Source: Pseudomonadota bacterium
GTDB taxonomy: Bacteria > Pseudomonadota > Gammaproteobacteria > Burkholderiales > Rhodocyclaceae
Direction: 5' to 3'
Assembly: GCA_026399515.1 (NCBI GenBank)
Contig: JAPLQT010000132.1
Location: 18,695-50,770, forward strand
Length of the DNA: 32,076 bases
This document shows, one piece after another, positions 1 to 7,751 of the stretch (position 1 is its first letter; every line of letters starts with the position of its first letter). The notes below the pieces were generated by a model that was not told the DNA's origin, searched no databases, and worked only from the letters and a program-made list of their open reading frames with translations. The position numbers and the translations under genes were made by a program.

Positions 1-1595
1 TTCTGTTCAACGACGGCAGCTCGGCCTCCGCGCCGGGTCATGAAGGCGTGCGCGAAGCCTCCCTCGCCGCCGCCAATGTCCAGCAGCGACTTCACTTCGG
101 CGGGAATCAGGCTCAGCATTTCGGCACGCGTGTTGAGATAGTAGTCGCCATAAGAGTGAATGTAGGCACGTTGTGCGATCACGCTCTCCTCCTTCAGGTA
201 GGCTGGAAGCGCCTCCCAGGAAATCGAATCGTCCGCCGCCAGCCTTTCCAGTGCGCTCTTCGCGACGAGGTAGATCCACGGCGCACGGCCGTCATAGGGT
301 ACCGAGGCGGAGACTTCCCCAAGACGCTGGACGAAGCGGTCGAAGCCGGGGCGGGTCGCATAATCCATCGCCACGCCATCCGCGAATCCGCGCTGGTCGC
401 TGGGCAAGGCGCAGTTGTAGCCGTTTCCGGATTGGAGTACCCGCAGCAACTCTTCCACCAGCCCGTCTGAAACCAGGATGGCCGGATTGAGGATGACGAG
501 GAAGAAATCCGAAGCGCTGCACGGGTGAAATTCTCCCGGTCCCGGCAGCGGTTTTCCCGAGAGCGAAAACCACCACCGCTGAGGCGCCACGCGCCTGCGC
601 AACTCGCGCATGCCCAGCGCGAACTCCTCGGACTCCGCCAAATCCAACGTCTCCGTATCGGCGAGGCCCATCGCAGGGAGCAGATCCGCCGCCCACCACC
701 GTCCGGGGTTGGCGTCGATCGCGTTCGAGAGAAATCCGTAGGCGGCTTCGGCGCTGTGAGGATCGGCGGCGAGGCCTATCGGTCCGCCTTCCAGGCGATA
801 GTGTCCGGGATTCAGGAAGCGGCAGGTAAATGCCCCAAGATCGCTCCGGGTCTGAATGGCCATGCGCAGAGCGCCCCCGGCGAGCGCTCTGCGCCGGCCC
901 ATGAAGGTCGGCTGGATCCGTGCTCCGCCTGGCGTGGCGGGAGTATCGGCCAACACCACCAGGCATTCATGGTGTTTCAGCATCTGGTAGAAGGGCCGCA
1001 GGCCGGCCTCCTGGTTCAAGATTCGACCCCCGTTCATCCAGCGCTCCATGCCGCGATATTTGTCGTGGAAATGTTTGCGTACCGCCGCCGCGACACGTGG
1101 ATCTTCGGTGACCTCCGATGAAATCGCATTCACCTTGAGCCCCATCCGTCCGAGGAACACGATGCCGAGCGTGAAACTGTCGAAGTGCGGCGTCAGCAGC
1201 ACCAAACCGCGGTCGCGCTTGCCACAGGCGTTCAGGAAATCCTCCGGCGCATATTCGCAGCATAATTCCGCTATCCGTCCCGCGGCGATCAATTGTCCCT
1301 CGAATTCCTCGCGGCTCTCCGTTTCGAAGCGCGTTCGCACCAGGTCGCCCAGCGCCGCGCCGTCGAGTTCCGGGTAAAGCCGCTGAAACCCCGCCGCCGA
1401 TTGCCGATAGACATGCCGCCATCCGAGCGCCAAGGATCTCCAGTCGCGGCCGAATCGACCATTCACTTTGCCCCTCAGCCAGGATAGCCGATAACCGACG
1501 GACAGCGGCAGGCGCGCGATCAAAGGCAGGAAAGCACCGAAGTCCGCCGCATGCATCAATCTTGCCAACCGCCAGAGGGCGTCGCGCAGGATCAT
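1..1595 (-). CDS. Acyltransferase-like / methyltransferase fusion protein, 3' end outside window
   Basis: The frame is open from ATG at 1595 to the left edge (531 codons), so it is C-terminally incomplete. Residues about 90-300 resemble the LPLAT/lipid A acyltransferase superfamily: LLTPHFDSF (His near 138) and later VVLADTP...FMGRRRALAGGALRMA, the layout of LpxL-like enzymes. The acidic residue of the usual HX4(D/E) motif is replaced by Thr (HFDSFT). Residues about 355-500 form a middle region I do not recognise. From about 500, LDIGGGEGGF followed by VVEQ is a class I SAM-methyltransferase motif I and the acidic residue after strand 2. The start overlaps the stop of the upstream glycosyltransferase gene (ATGA), so it is probably translationally coupled as the last visible gene of the wzm-wzt operon. 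Likely role: acylating and methylating a surface glycan or lipid. The domain calls are by eye; acyltransferase activity is uncertain because of the Thr. Confidence 0.72.
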   Translation of the reverse strand, partial: MILRDALWRLARLMHAADFGAFLPLIARLPLSVGYRLSWLRGKVNGRFGRDWRSLALGWRHVYRQSAAGFQRLYPELDGAALGDLVRTRFETESREEFEGQLIAAGRIAELCCEYAPEDFLNACGKRDRGLVLLTPHFDSFTLGIVFLGRMGLKVNAISSEVTEDPRVAAAVRKHFHDKYRGMERWMNGGRILNQEAGLRPFYQMLKHHECLVVLADTPATPGGARIQPTFMGRRRALAGGALRMAIQTRSDLGAFTCRFLNPGHYRLEGGPIGLAADPHSAEAAYGFLSNAIDANPGRWWAADLLPAMGLADTETLDLAESEEFALGMRELRRRVAPQRWWFSLSGKPLPGPGEFHPCSASDFFLVILNPAILVSDGLVEELLRVLQSGNGYNCALPSDQRGFADGVAMDYATRPGFDRFVQRLGEVSASVPYDGRAPWIYLVAKSALERLAADDSISWEALPAYLKEESVIAQRAYIHSYGDYYLNTRAEMLSLIPAEVKSLLDIGGGEGGFAHAFMTRRGGRAAVVEQ

Positions 1596-2329
1596 GAACC
1601 GGAATCCACAAGGCGCCGCGCAAACGTCTCCAGATCGCCGGGACGGTTGATGGAGAAACAAGGTGTTTCTATGGGCAGCCGGTGCGCCCATTTACTTTCA
1701 AATACGTTTCCGCTTCCGACGACCCTATCCGCAAATTCCGTCGTCACGCGTCCCTTGCTGGTATCCGACCAATGTTCGCAATAGGCGTCCACCACCGCCA
1801 CCTCCATGCCGCGCTCTATGGCGGCGAGGGCGATATCGGTGGCGTAGAAATCGAAGCCAAGCGCCGGGTCAAGCCGCATTCCACTGGCGAGGCGCACGGC
1901 GAACAGCAGCTCGTCCAGGCTGCGCACCGCGCAGGGCAGCGCCGCGGTTTCCTGTAGCAGTGTGCCGCGATCCAGCACATGGCCGGCACGCACGGCGCTT
2001 GGTCCCGACCCGGCCACGCCATAGACGCCGGCGACGGCCAGTCGGGGGAATTCGGCCGCCGCCAGTTCCAGCCCGCCTATGAATTGTGTATCCCAACCCG
2101 GCGGGAGGAATACATCCTGATGCACCCAGACCAGCCATTCGCAGGCGAGCATTTGCTCTTGCGCGGCCGAGAACGCCGCCGCCGCCGACGGTGCGTTGAA
2201 GTAAAGCGCATGCTCGTAAGCGCCGCTATTCAGGCACTCCGAGGCAAGCAAACGCCGACGCAGGACCTGGGCATCGCTGACGCAAGTCACGAAACCCAGT
2301 TTACGACTCTTCGCCTGATTCTTCGACAT
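1592..2329 (-). CDS. Glycosyltransferase-like protein (GT2-related, Glyco_tranf_2_5 type)
   Basis: A 245-residue protein from ATG at 2329. It starts with a Rossmann-like strand (KLGFVTCVSD) and carries WLVWVHQDVFLPPGW, where HQDV sits at the position of the DXD-like nucleotide-sugar/metal site of small GT-A enzymes. Later LGFDFYATDIALAAIERG and YCEHWSDTSKG resemble the acceptor/base region. This pattern is typical of the small glycosyltransferase-like family often found beside polysaccharide exporters. The open frame continues upstream to 2875, but that extension lies antisense-of-codon inside the GNAT gene and looks like out-of-frame Arg/Gly-rich sequence, so the start at 2329, 8 bases after the GNAT stop, is preferred. 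The 3' end overlaps the next gene by 4 bases. It probably adds a sugar to the glycan exported by Wzm/Wzt; donor and acceptor are unknown. Confidence 0.75.
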   Translation of the reverse strand: MSKNQAKSRKLGFVTCVSDAQVLRRRLLASECLNSGAYEHALYFNAPSAAAAFSAAQEQMLACEWLVWVHQDVFLPPGWDTQFIGGLELAAAEFPRLAVAGVYGVAGSGPSAVRAGHVLDRGTLLQETAALPCAVRSLDELLFAVRLASGMRLDPALGFDFYATDIALAAIERGMEVAVVDAYCEHWSDTSKGRVTTEFADRVVGSGNVFESKWAHRLPIETPCFSINRPGDLETFARRLVDSGS

Positions 2330-2337
2330 TGACCGCC

Positions 2338-3369
2338 TCACAGGAAATCCGTATCGCCGCCCATCCACCACCAGCGCGTCGCGGCGATTTCGGCAGCGGA
2401 ATAATCCTCCGGTCGCGCGACCGCCATAAAAGCCCCGCTCGGCAGTTCCTCGATTTCCTCGGCGCCGCTGTTGCCGAATATCGCCGCCGCCGCGGGGCTC
2501 GCCCACGCAGTCAGCGAATTCGCCCCAAAGCGCGCCGCCTCGTCCCGCGCCGCGCCGACCACGGCCGGGAAGGCGCTGCGCGGGCCGATTACATCGAGCA
2601 ATTCGGCGCTTTCTCCCGCCAGCCGCATCACGAAGATGGCCAGCGCCGTGCCTGTCAATCGGTTGCGCAGGACGAACAATTTGTATTGGCGATCCGGCCG
2701 GGCGATGAAGCGCCAGCGTAAATAATCGGCGTCGCGGATGCCTAACACGAAGTCCCGAAAGTCCCGCTGCATCGAGGCCCAGACCGTGCGCATCTGTCGA
2801 TCGCCTATCGTCTCGGATTCGCCCAGGGTCGACCGGCTCAACCAGAAAGGCAGGCTTACACGTCGGGCCGGCCAACGCAATAGTTTGATGATACCCGCAT
2901 CGCGGTACAAACCGAGCGTGGTACCCAGCCGCAATGCCCGCTGATTGGGGAATCCGAAGGCGATCCGGTAAGACAGGTTCGGGCCTACCCGCCGGGCAAA
3001 GAAATGACTACAGACCTGCTGGAACGGACCCTTGCGCGTCATGATTCCGCGCAGCTCGGGAGTGACCATGACATCGCCGATCTGCAGCCCGTGCACGGTC
3101 CGGTCCTGCCATGCGAGGAGCCGCGGGATGCCGGCATAGTGCGCCACCAGGCGCCCGTCCTCATCCCACATGCCGACCGCTACACCCTTTCCCGGCCCGT
3201 ATTTCCACTCGAACCAGGCACGCGGTATCCGCTGTTCAAAGACCACGTTGAATAAAGCGATAACCGCTTCGGCATCGCCCGGGACGATGTCTCGAATGAT
3301 GAAGCGCTGCGCGCCGAAGCGGCATTCGGCTACTGCCGCGTCAGCCCCGGTCACTCTTTGATCCGCCAC
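2338..3369 (-). CDS. GNAT-family N-acyltransferase
   Basis: A 343-residue cytoplasmic protein. FIIRDIVPGDAEAVIALFNVVF near residue 23 is a classic GNAT first strand and helix. GDVMVTPELRGIMTRKGPFQQV is the acetyl-CoA-binding motif A in the variant form VxPxxRGxxxxxG. The length and the long second half fit the two-lobed GNAT group (Acetyltransf_9-like) rather than a single 150-residue domain. Its first 19 bases overlap the end of wzt, and the glycosyltransferase gene begins 8 bases after its stop, so it is co-transcribed with the export genes. The context suggests acylation of an amino sugar or lipid in the exported polysaccharide. The substrate cannot be read from sequence. Confidence 0.75.
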   Translation of the reverse strand: MADQRVTGADAAVAECRFGAQRFIIRDIVPGDAEAVIALFNVVFEQRIPRAWFEWKYGPGKGVAVGMWDEDGRLVAHYAGIPRLLAWQDRTVHGLQIGDVMVTPELRGIMTRKGPFQQVCSHFFARRVGPNLSYRIAFGFPNQRALRLGTTLGLYRDAGIIKLLRWPARRVSLPFWLSRSTLGESETIGDRQMRTVWASMQRDFRDFVLGIRDADYLRWRFIARPDRQYKLFVLRNRLTGTALAIFVMRLAGESAELLDVIGPRSAFPAVVGAARDEAARFGANSLTAWASPAAAAIFGNSGAEEIEELPSGAFMAVARPEDYSAAEIAATRWWWMGGDTDFL

Positions 3370-4562
3370 TCATGAGGGAGCGTGACGATTCCCTGTTCCA
3401 GGCCCGTCTGCTCGACCAGCAAGGTGGCGCTGCGTTCCGCGAGGTCATAGACATGAATGGCCTTTTCGCATGCCAGGAACGCGGTAATCGTGTATTCGCC
3501 CTTGAGCAGGGGGAGTCGCGGAAACACCACCGTGGCCTGTCCTTGACCGTCAGCGTCCACCCGCAGATCGACCCCGTCGTTGTGTGAACTGACGCTGGCA
3601 ATGGTATTGCCTACCGCATCGGCGATTCCCAACGCGACGCTGGGAGGCGGCAGCGCCGGATCGATGGCGAACTTTACGGTCACGCTGACGTTGCTCGATG
3701 CGGATATCACCGCCAGAGGGTTCCCCGCAAGCGCGTCGGTGGATGCGGAAACCTTGACGATATAACCTGATCCGGCGGGCGCCCGGGGAGCGCCCGCCGA
3801 AATCGCGGCGTGCCCGGCGTTGGGTTCGGTCTTTAATGAACTGTTGTAGGCGCTCACTACATCCGCAACGTCGCCCAGCATTTTCATCTCGCCCCGTTCC
3901 AGCCATAGCGCACGGGAACACAGGGCTTCCACCTGGTACATCGAATGGGAGCAGAACAGAATGGTCTTGCCGGCTTCTTTCAGCGCCATGATGCGGTCGA
4001 AAGATTTGCGCGCGAAAGCCCCGTCACCCACCGAGAGGGCCTCGTCGACGATCAGGACGTCGGGGGTGATGCAGGTCACCACCGAGAAGGCCAGCCGCAA
4101 ATACATGCCGCTTGAGTATGTCTTGACCGGCTGGTCGATGAAATCCCGAATCCCCGAAAACTCGATGATCTCCTCCAGCCGCGCCTCGGTCTCCGCTTGC
4201 GACAATCCCAGGATCGCGGCATTGAAGAAGACGTTTTCACGGCCGCTGAAATCCGGATTGAAACCTGCCCCCAGCTCAAGCAGCGCAGCCACGCGCCCGG
4301 TGACTTGTATCTCGCCGGCGGTGGGCGTCAGGGTGCGGCAGATCAGTTGCAGCAGGGTGGACTTGCCGGCGCCGTTGCGGCCGATAATCCCCAGCACTTC
4401 ACCTCTGCCCACCTCAAAGCTCACGCCCCGCAGCGCCCAGAATTCACGGTAATAGCGCCGACGATTGCCCCACAGCGTTTGCCGCAGGCGATCCGAGGGC
4501 TTGTCATACAGGTGGTAGCACTTGGCGAGCGCGTCCGCGCGGATCATCGCTTCAGAGGACAT
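3351..4562 (-). CDS. wzt: Polysaccharide ABC transporter ATP-binding protein (Wzt)
   Basis: A 403-residue protein of the Wzt/KpsT/TagH group that powers export of O-antigen-type polysaccharide through the inner membrane with Wzm. The nucleotide-binding domain is complete: Walker A GRNGAGKS at residues 61-68, ABC signature YSSGMYLRLAF near 149-159 (the SGM form is typical of this subfamily), Walker B VLIVDEAL near 169-176 and the switch His in FCSHSM near 206. Residues about 255-400 form a beta-rich C-terminal extension like the Wzt_C domain, which in characterised systems recognises the modified end of the polysaccharide. This fits the terminal-modifying enzymes (acyl- and methyltransferase) in the same operon. 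The start overlaps the 3' end of wzm by 11 bases. Confidence 0.93.
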   Translation of the reverse strand: MSSEAMIRADALAKCYHLYDKPSDRLRQTLWGNRRRYYREFWALRGVSFEVGRGEVLGIIGRNGAGKSTLLQLICRTLTPTAGEIQVTGRVAALLELGAGFNPDFSGRENVFFNAAILGLSQAETEARLEEIIEFSGIRDFIDQPVKTYSSGMYLRLAFSVVTCITPDVLIVDEALSVGDGAFARKSFDRIMALKEAGKTILFCSHSMYQVEALCSRALWLERGEMKMLGDVADVVSAYNSSLKTEPNAGHAAISAGAPRAPAGSGYIVKVSASTDALAGNPLAVISASSNVSVTVKFAIDPALPPPSVALGIADAVGNTIASVSSHNDGVDLRVDADGQGQATVVFPRLPLLKGEYTITAFLACEKAIHVYDLAERSATLLVEQTGLEQGIVTLPHEWRIKE

Positions 4563-5349
4563 CGGCGAATCCTTTGCGGGTTGTCGCGAACCACAATCCG
4601 CCCAGCCAGGCCGCCGACACGGAACACGCGGCGAATATCGCCAGCATCGTCCAGTCCGGCCACTGGCTCTCCATCACCACGCGGCGTGTCTGCTCGATGA
4701 CGGGCGTGAGCGGATTGAGCGCCAGCCACGGTTGCCAGCGTTCCGGCAAGGAACTCATGGGATAGAACACCGGGCTCAGGAACATCAGCAGGTTGAGCGC
4801 CATGCCGATGACCTGGCCGACGTCGCGCACGAATACCCCGAGCGATGCGAGGAACCATGACAGGCCCAACAGCAGCGGCAACAGCGGCAGGAACACCAGC
4901 GGCAGGGAGATGATGCTCAACGACAATTCGCCGCGAACTGCCGCGGCAGCCGCCAGCAATACGCACAGGTTGACCGCGGTGTGGAACAGCGCCGAGAGCA
5001 ACGCCGTCCATGGCAGGATCTCCAGCGGGAAGACCACTTTTTTCACCAACTGCGGTTGGTCCAGCACCAGGCGCGGCGCCCGACTCAGGCATTCCGAAAA
5101 GAAACTGAAAACGATCAGGCCCGCATACACTTGCAAAGCAAACTCGATGCCGCCGCCATCGCCGCTTCCCCAGCGCGCCTTGAAGACTTCGCGAAACACG
5201 AAGGTATACACCGCCAGCATCAACAGCGGATTCAGCAAGGACCAGCCCAGTCCCAGCAATGAGCCGCGGTATCGCGCGAGCACGTCGCGTCTGGCAATCT
5301 GCCAGATCAAATAACGTTGTTGCCAGGGAAATAAATACGCTTGGTTCAT
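4552..5349 (-). CDS. wzm: Polysaccharide ABC transporter permease (Wzm)
   Basis: A 265-residue integral membrane protein of the ABC-2 family. The N-terminus has the family hallmark of a short amphipathic segment followed by IARRDVLARYRGSLLGLGWSLLNPLLM, just before the first membrane helix. About six hydrophobic segments follow, spread over residues 35-255, including LSPVFYPMSSLPE and the LNPLTPVIEQTR loop typical of Wzm/KpsM. It forms the membrane channel for the polysaccharide energised by the adjacent Wzt and is the first gene of the minus-strand operon. The start codon at 5349 has only a weak Shine-Dalgarno sequence. A perfect TATAAT lies about 70 bases upstream. Confidence 0.92.
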   Translation of the reverse strand: MNQAYLFPWQQRYLIWQIARRDVLARYRGSLLGLGWSLLNPLLMLAVYTFVFREVFKARWGSGDGGGIEFALQVYAGLIVFSFFSECLSRAPRLVLDQPQLVKKVVFPLEILPWTALLSALFHTAVNLCVLLAAAAAVRGELSLSIISLPLVFLPLLPLLLGLSWFLASLGVFVRDVGQVIGMALNLLMFLSPVFYPMSSLPERWQPWLALNPLTPVIEQTRRVVMESQWPDWTMLAIFAACSVSAAWLGGLWFATTRKGFADVL

Positions 5350-5420
5350 AAGCGACCAACGTTAGGCATATTACGAGCAATGAATCCGAACGCGGACAGG
5401 CGAAAGGAACGAGGCCCTGA

Positions 5421-5426
5421 ATTATA
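5421..5426 (-). promoter_or_regulatory. Candidate -10 element of the wzm operon
   Basis: On the minus strand the hexamer reads TATAAT, a perfect sigma-70 -10 match, in the 150-base gap between wzm and the upstream methyltransferase gene. Transcription from it would start near 5414 and leave a leader of about 65 bases. No good -35 hexamer is present 16-18 bases upstream, so it would need an activator or is fortuitous. Confidence 0.35.
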
Positions 5427-5499
5427 GGCGTGCTTCAAGGGCGTAGACGCGAAGCGCCGATAAGTCTGTTCTTGGCGAACATCGAGGGCTGGCGAGGAA

Positions 5500-6669
5500 C
5501 TATTCGGATCGTCGCAGGATATATACATCCTGCTGTGACGCAATTTGAAAAATCGTGCGCTGCCCGCCTATCTTTCCCCTGGGGAAATACCCGGCAATCT
5601 CGAATCCCCCGAAAAGCCCGGGCACAAAGGAGGGGGCATGGAATGCTCCATAGTGGTTCAAGCCCTCGTCGCGACCAACGGTCTCAAGGTAGCCCGTTTG
5701 CCTGAATTCGGCCATCGAGTTCGGCAAGAAGATTTGCACATAGAGTTCATTCTGCAGGGTGATGAGCAGGTATCCTCCCGGCTTCAGTATTCTTCGGATC
5801 TCGTCGACCCATTGCCGTTGGACAGGCAGCGAGAGGTGGGTGAAGACGGAAATGAGCTGGACCAGGTCGAAATGCCGGTCCGGATAGGCAAGCGGCGGCA
5901 GGACCGAATTCGTCACAAGCTCAATTCCAGGCGGCAGATTCCGCCGGGACCAGGCGATGAGCTTTTCATTGATATCGCAGCCATGCAAGCGCCGCGTCGG
6001 GTCGTCGAGGTACCAGGCCGACAACGCCCTGCCCGAGCCGCAGCCGATGTCGAGAACAGACCGGATATCCCGCGAGTCGACGCCGGCCTCCGCAAGATAT
6101 CGTTCGACATTGACAATGAACGGAATGATCGAATTCCGGTAGGAGAGAACGTTCTCGTGTCCCTGGGTCAGGAGAACGATGGGTCCGTCCGGCATGGACA
6201 ACTGTTCCAAGCCGCCGCGCATGCGCTGGAGCCGGTCGCGTAGCTCCAGCAAACGGGCGATGTCGTAGCTGAAGAAGCATTCCCGTGCGCCGTTTTCAAA
6301 GACGAGCTCGAAATCGTATCGATCGGTTTCCTTCCCGATCGGCAGATCGAAATCGAATCCGCAGACGGCCGACCTGGCGATGTGCGGAACGGTTTGTCCG
6401 ATTAGCGGTGTCGGACGGTCCACCGGAAAAGACGCGACAAACACCCTGTCGGCATACACCCTCAGAGCGCACACGGCGCGGCTGTCGATGCATAGAACGG
6501 AGCCTGAAAAATGGGCCATGGCGCCCGGCTCGACGAGGTGGTGCGGAGGCTCGTCGAGCCCGTAAAAAATGGAGTCGTGACCGGAGTCCGCTAGACTTGA
6601 CCGGCATCCTCCGGCAGCCCGTTTTTTGCCGGTCAGGATTTCGAGCAAGCGCTTCAATTTGCTTGTCAT
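5500..6669 (-). CDS. Class I SAM-dependent methyltransferase with N-terminal beta domain
   Basis: A 389-residue protein. The C-terminal half is a Methyltransf_11/25-type domain: SVLDIGCGSGRA at residues 204-215 (motif I), the acidic strand-2 end HGCDINEKLI, DRHFDLVQLISVFTHL (motif II) and EIRRILKPGGYLLITL (motif III). Residues about 45-140 look like a beta-sandwich (alternating hydrophobic strands) of unknown role. It overlaps the upstream Crp-like gene by 4 bases (ATGA), so the two are probably one operon. It lies beside the wzm operon on the same strand, which suggests that it methylates a sugar or another surface component. The substrate is unknown and the start is set by the overlap. Confidence 0.8.
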   Translation of the reverse strand: MTSKLKRLLEILTGKKRAAGGCRSSLADSGHDSIFYGLDEPPHHLVEPGAMAHFSGSVLCIDSRAVCALRVYADRVFVASFPVDRPTPLIGQTVPHIARSAVCGFDFDLPIGKETDRYDFELVFENGARECFFSYDIARLLELRDRLQRMRGGLEQLSMPDGPIVLLTQGHENVLSYRNSIIPFIVNVERYLAEAGVDSRDIRSVLDIGCGSGRALSAWYLDDPTRRLHGCDINEKLIAWSRRNLPPGIELVTNSVLPPLAYPDRHFDLVQLISVFTHLSLPVQRQWVDEIRRILKPGGYLLITLQNELYVQIFLPNSMAEFRQTGYLETVGRDEGLNHYGAFHAPSFVPGLFGGFEIAGYFPRGKIGGQRTIFQIASQQDVYILRRSE

Positions 6670-7367
6670 GAGGTCTTCGGTGGCTCGACCTTGCCCTCCG
6701 CCACGTCGTGCAGATAAGCCGGGTCTCCCACCTGCAGGCTTCCGCCGTCACGGGCCACCGCTCCGCGAGTCTGCAGCACCTGGAACACCCGCGTCACCGT
6801 CTCCCGGCTGGTGTTGACCATGATGGCGATCTCCTGATGCGTCGGCGCGTTGGTGATGCTGACCTTGCCGTTGGCGCCCGTCACGGCCAACTGGACGAGT
6901 TGTGCGCAGACCCTTTGCGACGGGCTGGGCATGCCCAGCAAGGTACGCTGTGCCGACACCGATCGCAGGCGCTGCGTCAATCTGACCAGCACCTTTTCGG
7001 CGATGCTCGGCGTATTCACTATCAGGTTGCGGGCTTCCGCGCCGGGCAGGAAAGCCACCCGGGAACGCGCCACGGCAATCACGAAATCCGGTCGCGGCTG
7101 GCCATCCAGCACCGACATCTCGCCGAAATAGCTGCCGGGATCGACGAAATACAGGCCGACCTCGCGCCCGTCGAGCGTGAAGTCGACTCCTTGAAGGCGG
7201 CCTTCCACCAGGAAACACAAGGGCTGACCGGATTCCCCCTTGTTGAACACCACCTCGCGGCGGGCATACGAACGCTCGACCATCAATGTCGCCAAACGGG
7301 CTGCCAACTCCTGCGGCAAATCCCGCAACAGTTCCAGGTCCTTCAATATTTCGCGCGGAATCGCCAT
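6666..7367 (-). CDS. Crp/Fnr-family transcriptional regulator
   Basis: A 233-residue regulator with an N-terminal cyclic-nucleotide-binding domain (about 10-125), a dimerisation helix (about 120-145) and a C-terminal winged helix (about 150-222). The phosphate-binding cassette is recognisable: GEM at 82-84 and Arg92, but Pro follows the Arg where E. coli CRP has Ser. In the long helix the positions of CRP Thr127/Ser128 appear to be Ser138/Ala139. The recognition helix SRETVTR (187-193) has Arg, Glu and Arg at the positions CRP uses to read TGTGA, so DNA specificity is predicted to be CRP-like. No cluster of N-terminal cysteines is present, so it is not an Fnr-type iron-sulfur sensor. It is divergent from the CHASE2 cyclase gene at 7752, which could make its ligand, and is coupled to the following methyltransferase gene. 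Confidence 0.9.
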   Translation of the reverse strand: MAIPREILKDLELLRDLPQELAARLATLMVERSYARREVVFNKGESGQPLCFLVEGRLQGVDFTLDGREVGLYFVDPGSYFGEMSVLDGQPRPDFVIAVARSRVAFLPGAEARNLIVNTPSIAEKVLVRLTQRLRSVSAQRTLLGMPSPSQRVCAQLVQLAVTGANGKVSITNAPTHQEIAIMVNTSRETVTRVFQVLQTRGAVARDGGSLQVGDPAYLHDVAEGKVEPPKTS

Positions 7368-7751
7368 GGTCGATCGGAAACAACTACTCCCTCCCCTGGA
7401 CAGGGAAGGGCCGGGGTGGGGATGAAATGGTCATCCCGGTCAGACGCTATTTGATTACAAGCCATACGGGGGGATTGTGATGCCCGACACAGAGTTATTC
7501 AGCGTTGTGAGGGATAATCGACGATGAATATTGGGCATAAGAGCCGGCAATCACGCGAGCGAGCATCATGATTATGTCACTCAAATAGGAGATCATCATA
7601 CATTCCGCTACGCATCCCGTTCCAAGGAAACGCCGTGAATATACCCGCCAATTCGGGCAATTCAGACGATTTTGCGTGGCGCGGTTTCCCGGGTTCTCGC
7701 GGTTTTGCGCAGTTTCCCTGAGCGTGCAAGGCGAGTGAGTCGGCCGAGCAG
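7368..7751. other. Divergent intergenic region between the Crp-like and cyclase genes
   Basis: This 384-base region separates two divergent genes and must hold both promoters. I see one half-degenerate CRP-like site (7476-7491). There is no convincing -35/-10 pair, no open frame with a ribosome-binding site and no strong hairpin. The cyclase gene has only a weak Shine-Dalgarno sequence in front of its tandem ATG codons (7752 and 7755). Confidence 0.5.
7476..7491 (+). promoter_or_regulatory. Possible CRP-like operator (TGTGA-N6-ACACA)
   Basis: TGTGA at 7476-7480 and ACACA at 7487-7491 with a 6-base spacer match the CRP consensus at 9 of 10 core bases. It is centred about 116 bases before the start of the Crp-like gene and 268 before the cyclase gene, so autoregulation or cross-regulation is possible. 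A single site with one mismatch can occur by chance. Confidence 0.3.

Noticed and set aside
967-1623. Minus-strand open frame opposite in phase to the acyltransferase-like gene
   Set aside because: Arg/Gly-rich composition with no motifs, whereas the other minus frame gives a coherent protein over the full 1-1595 span.
2330-2875. N-terminal extension of the glycosyltransferase frame
   Set aside because: It lies entirely inside the GNAT gene in another frame, is Arg/Gly-rich without fold-like pattern, and a good start exists at 2329 right after the GNAT stop.
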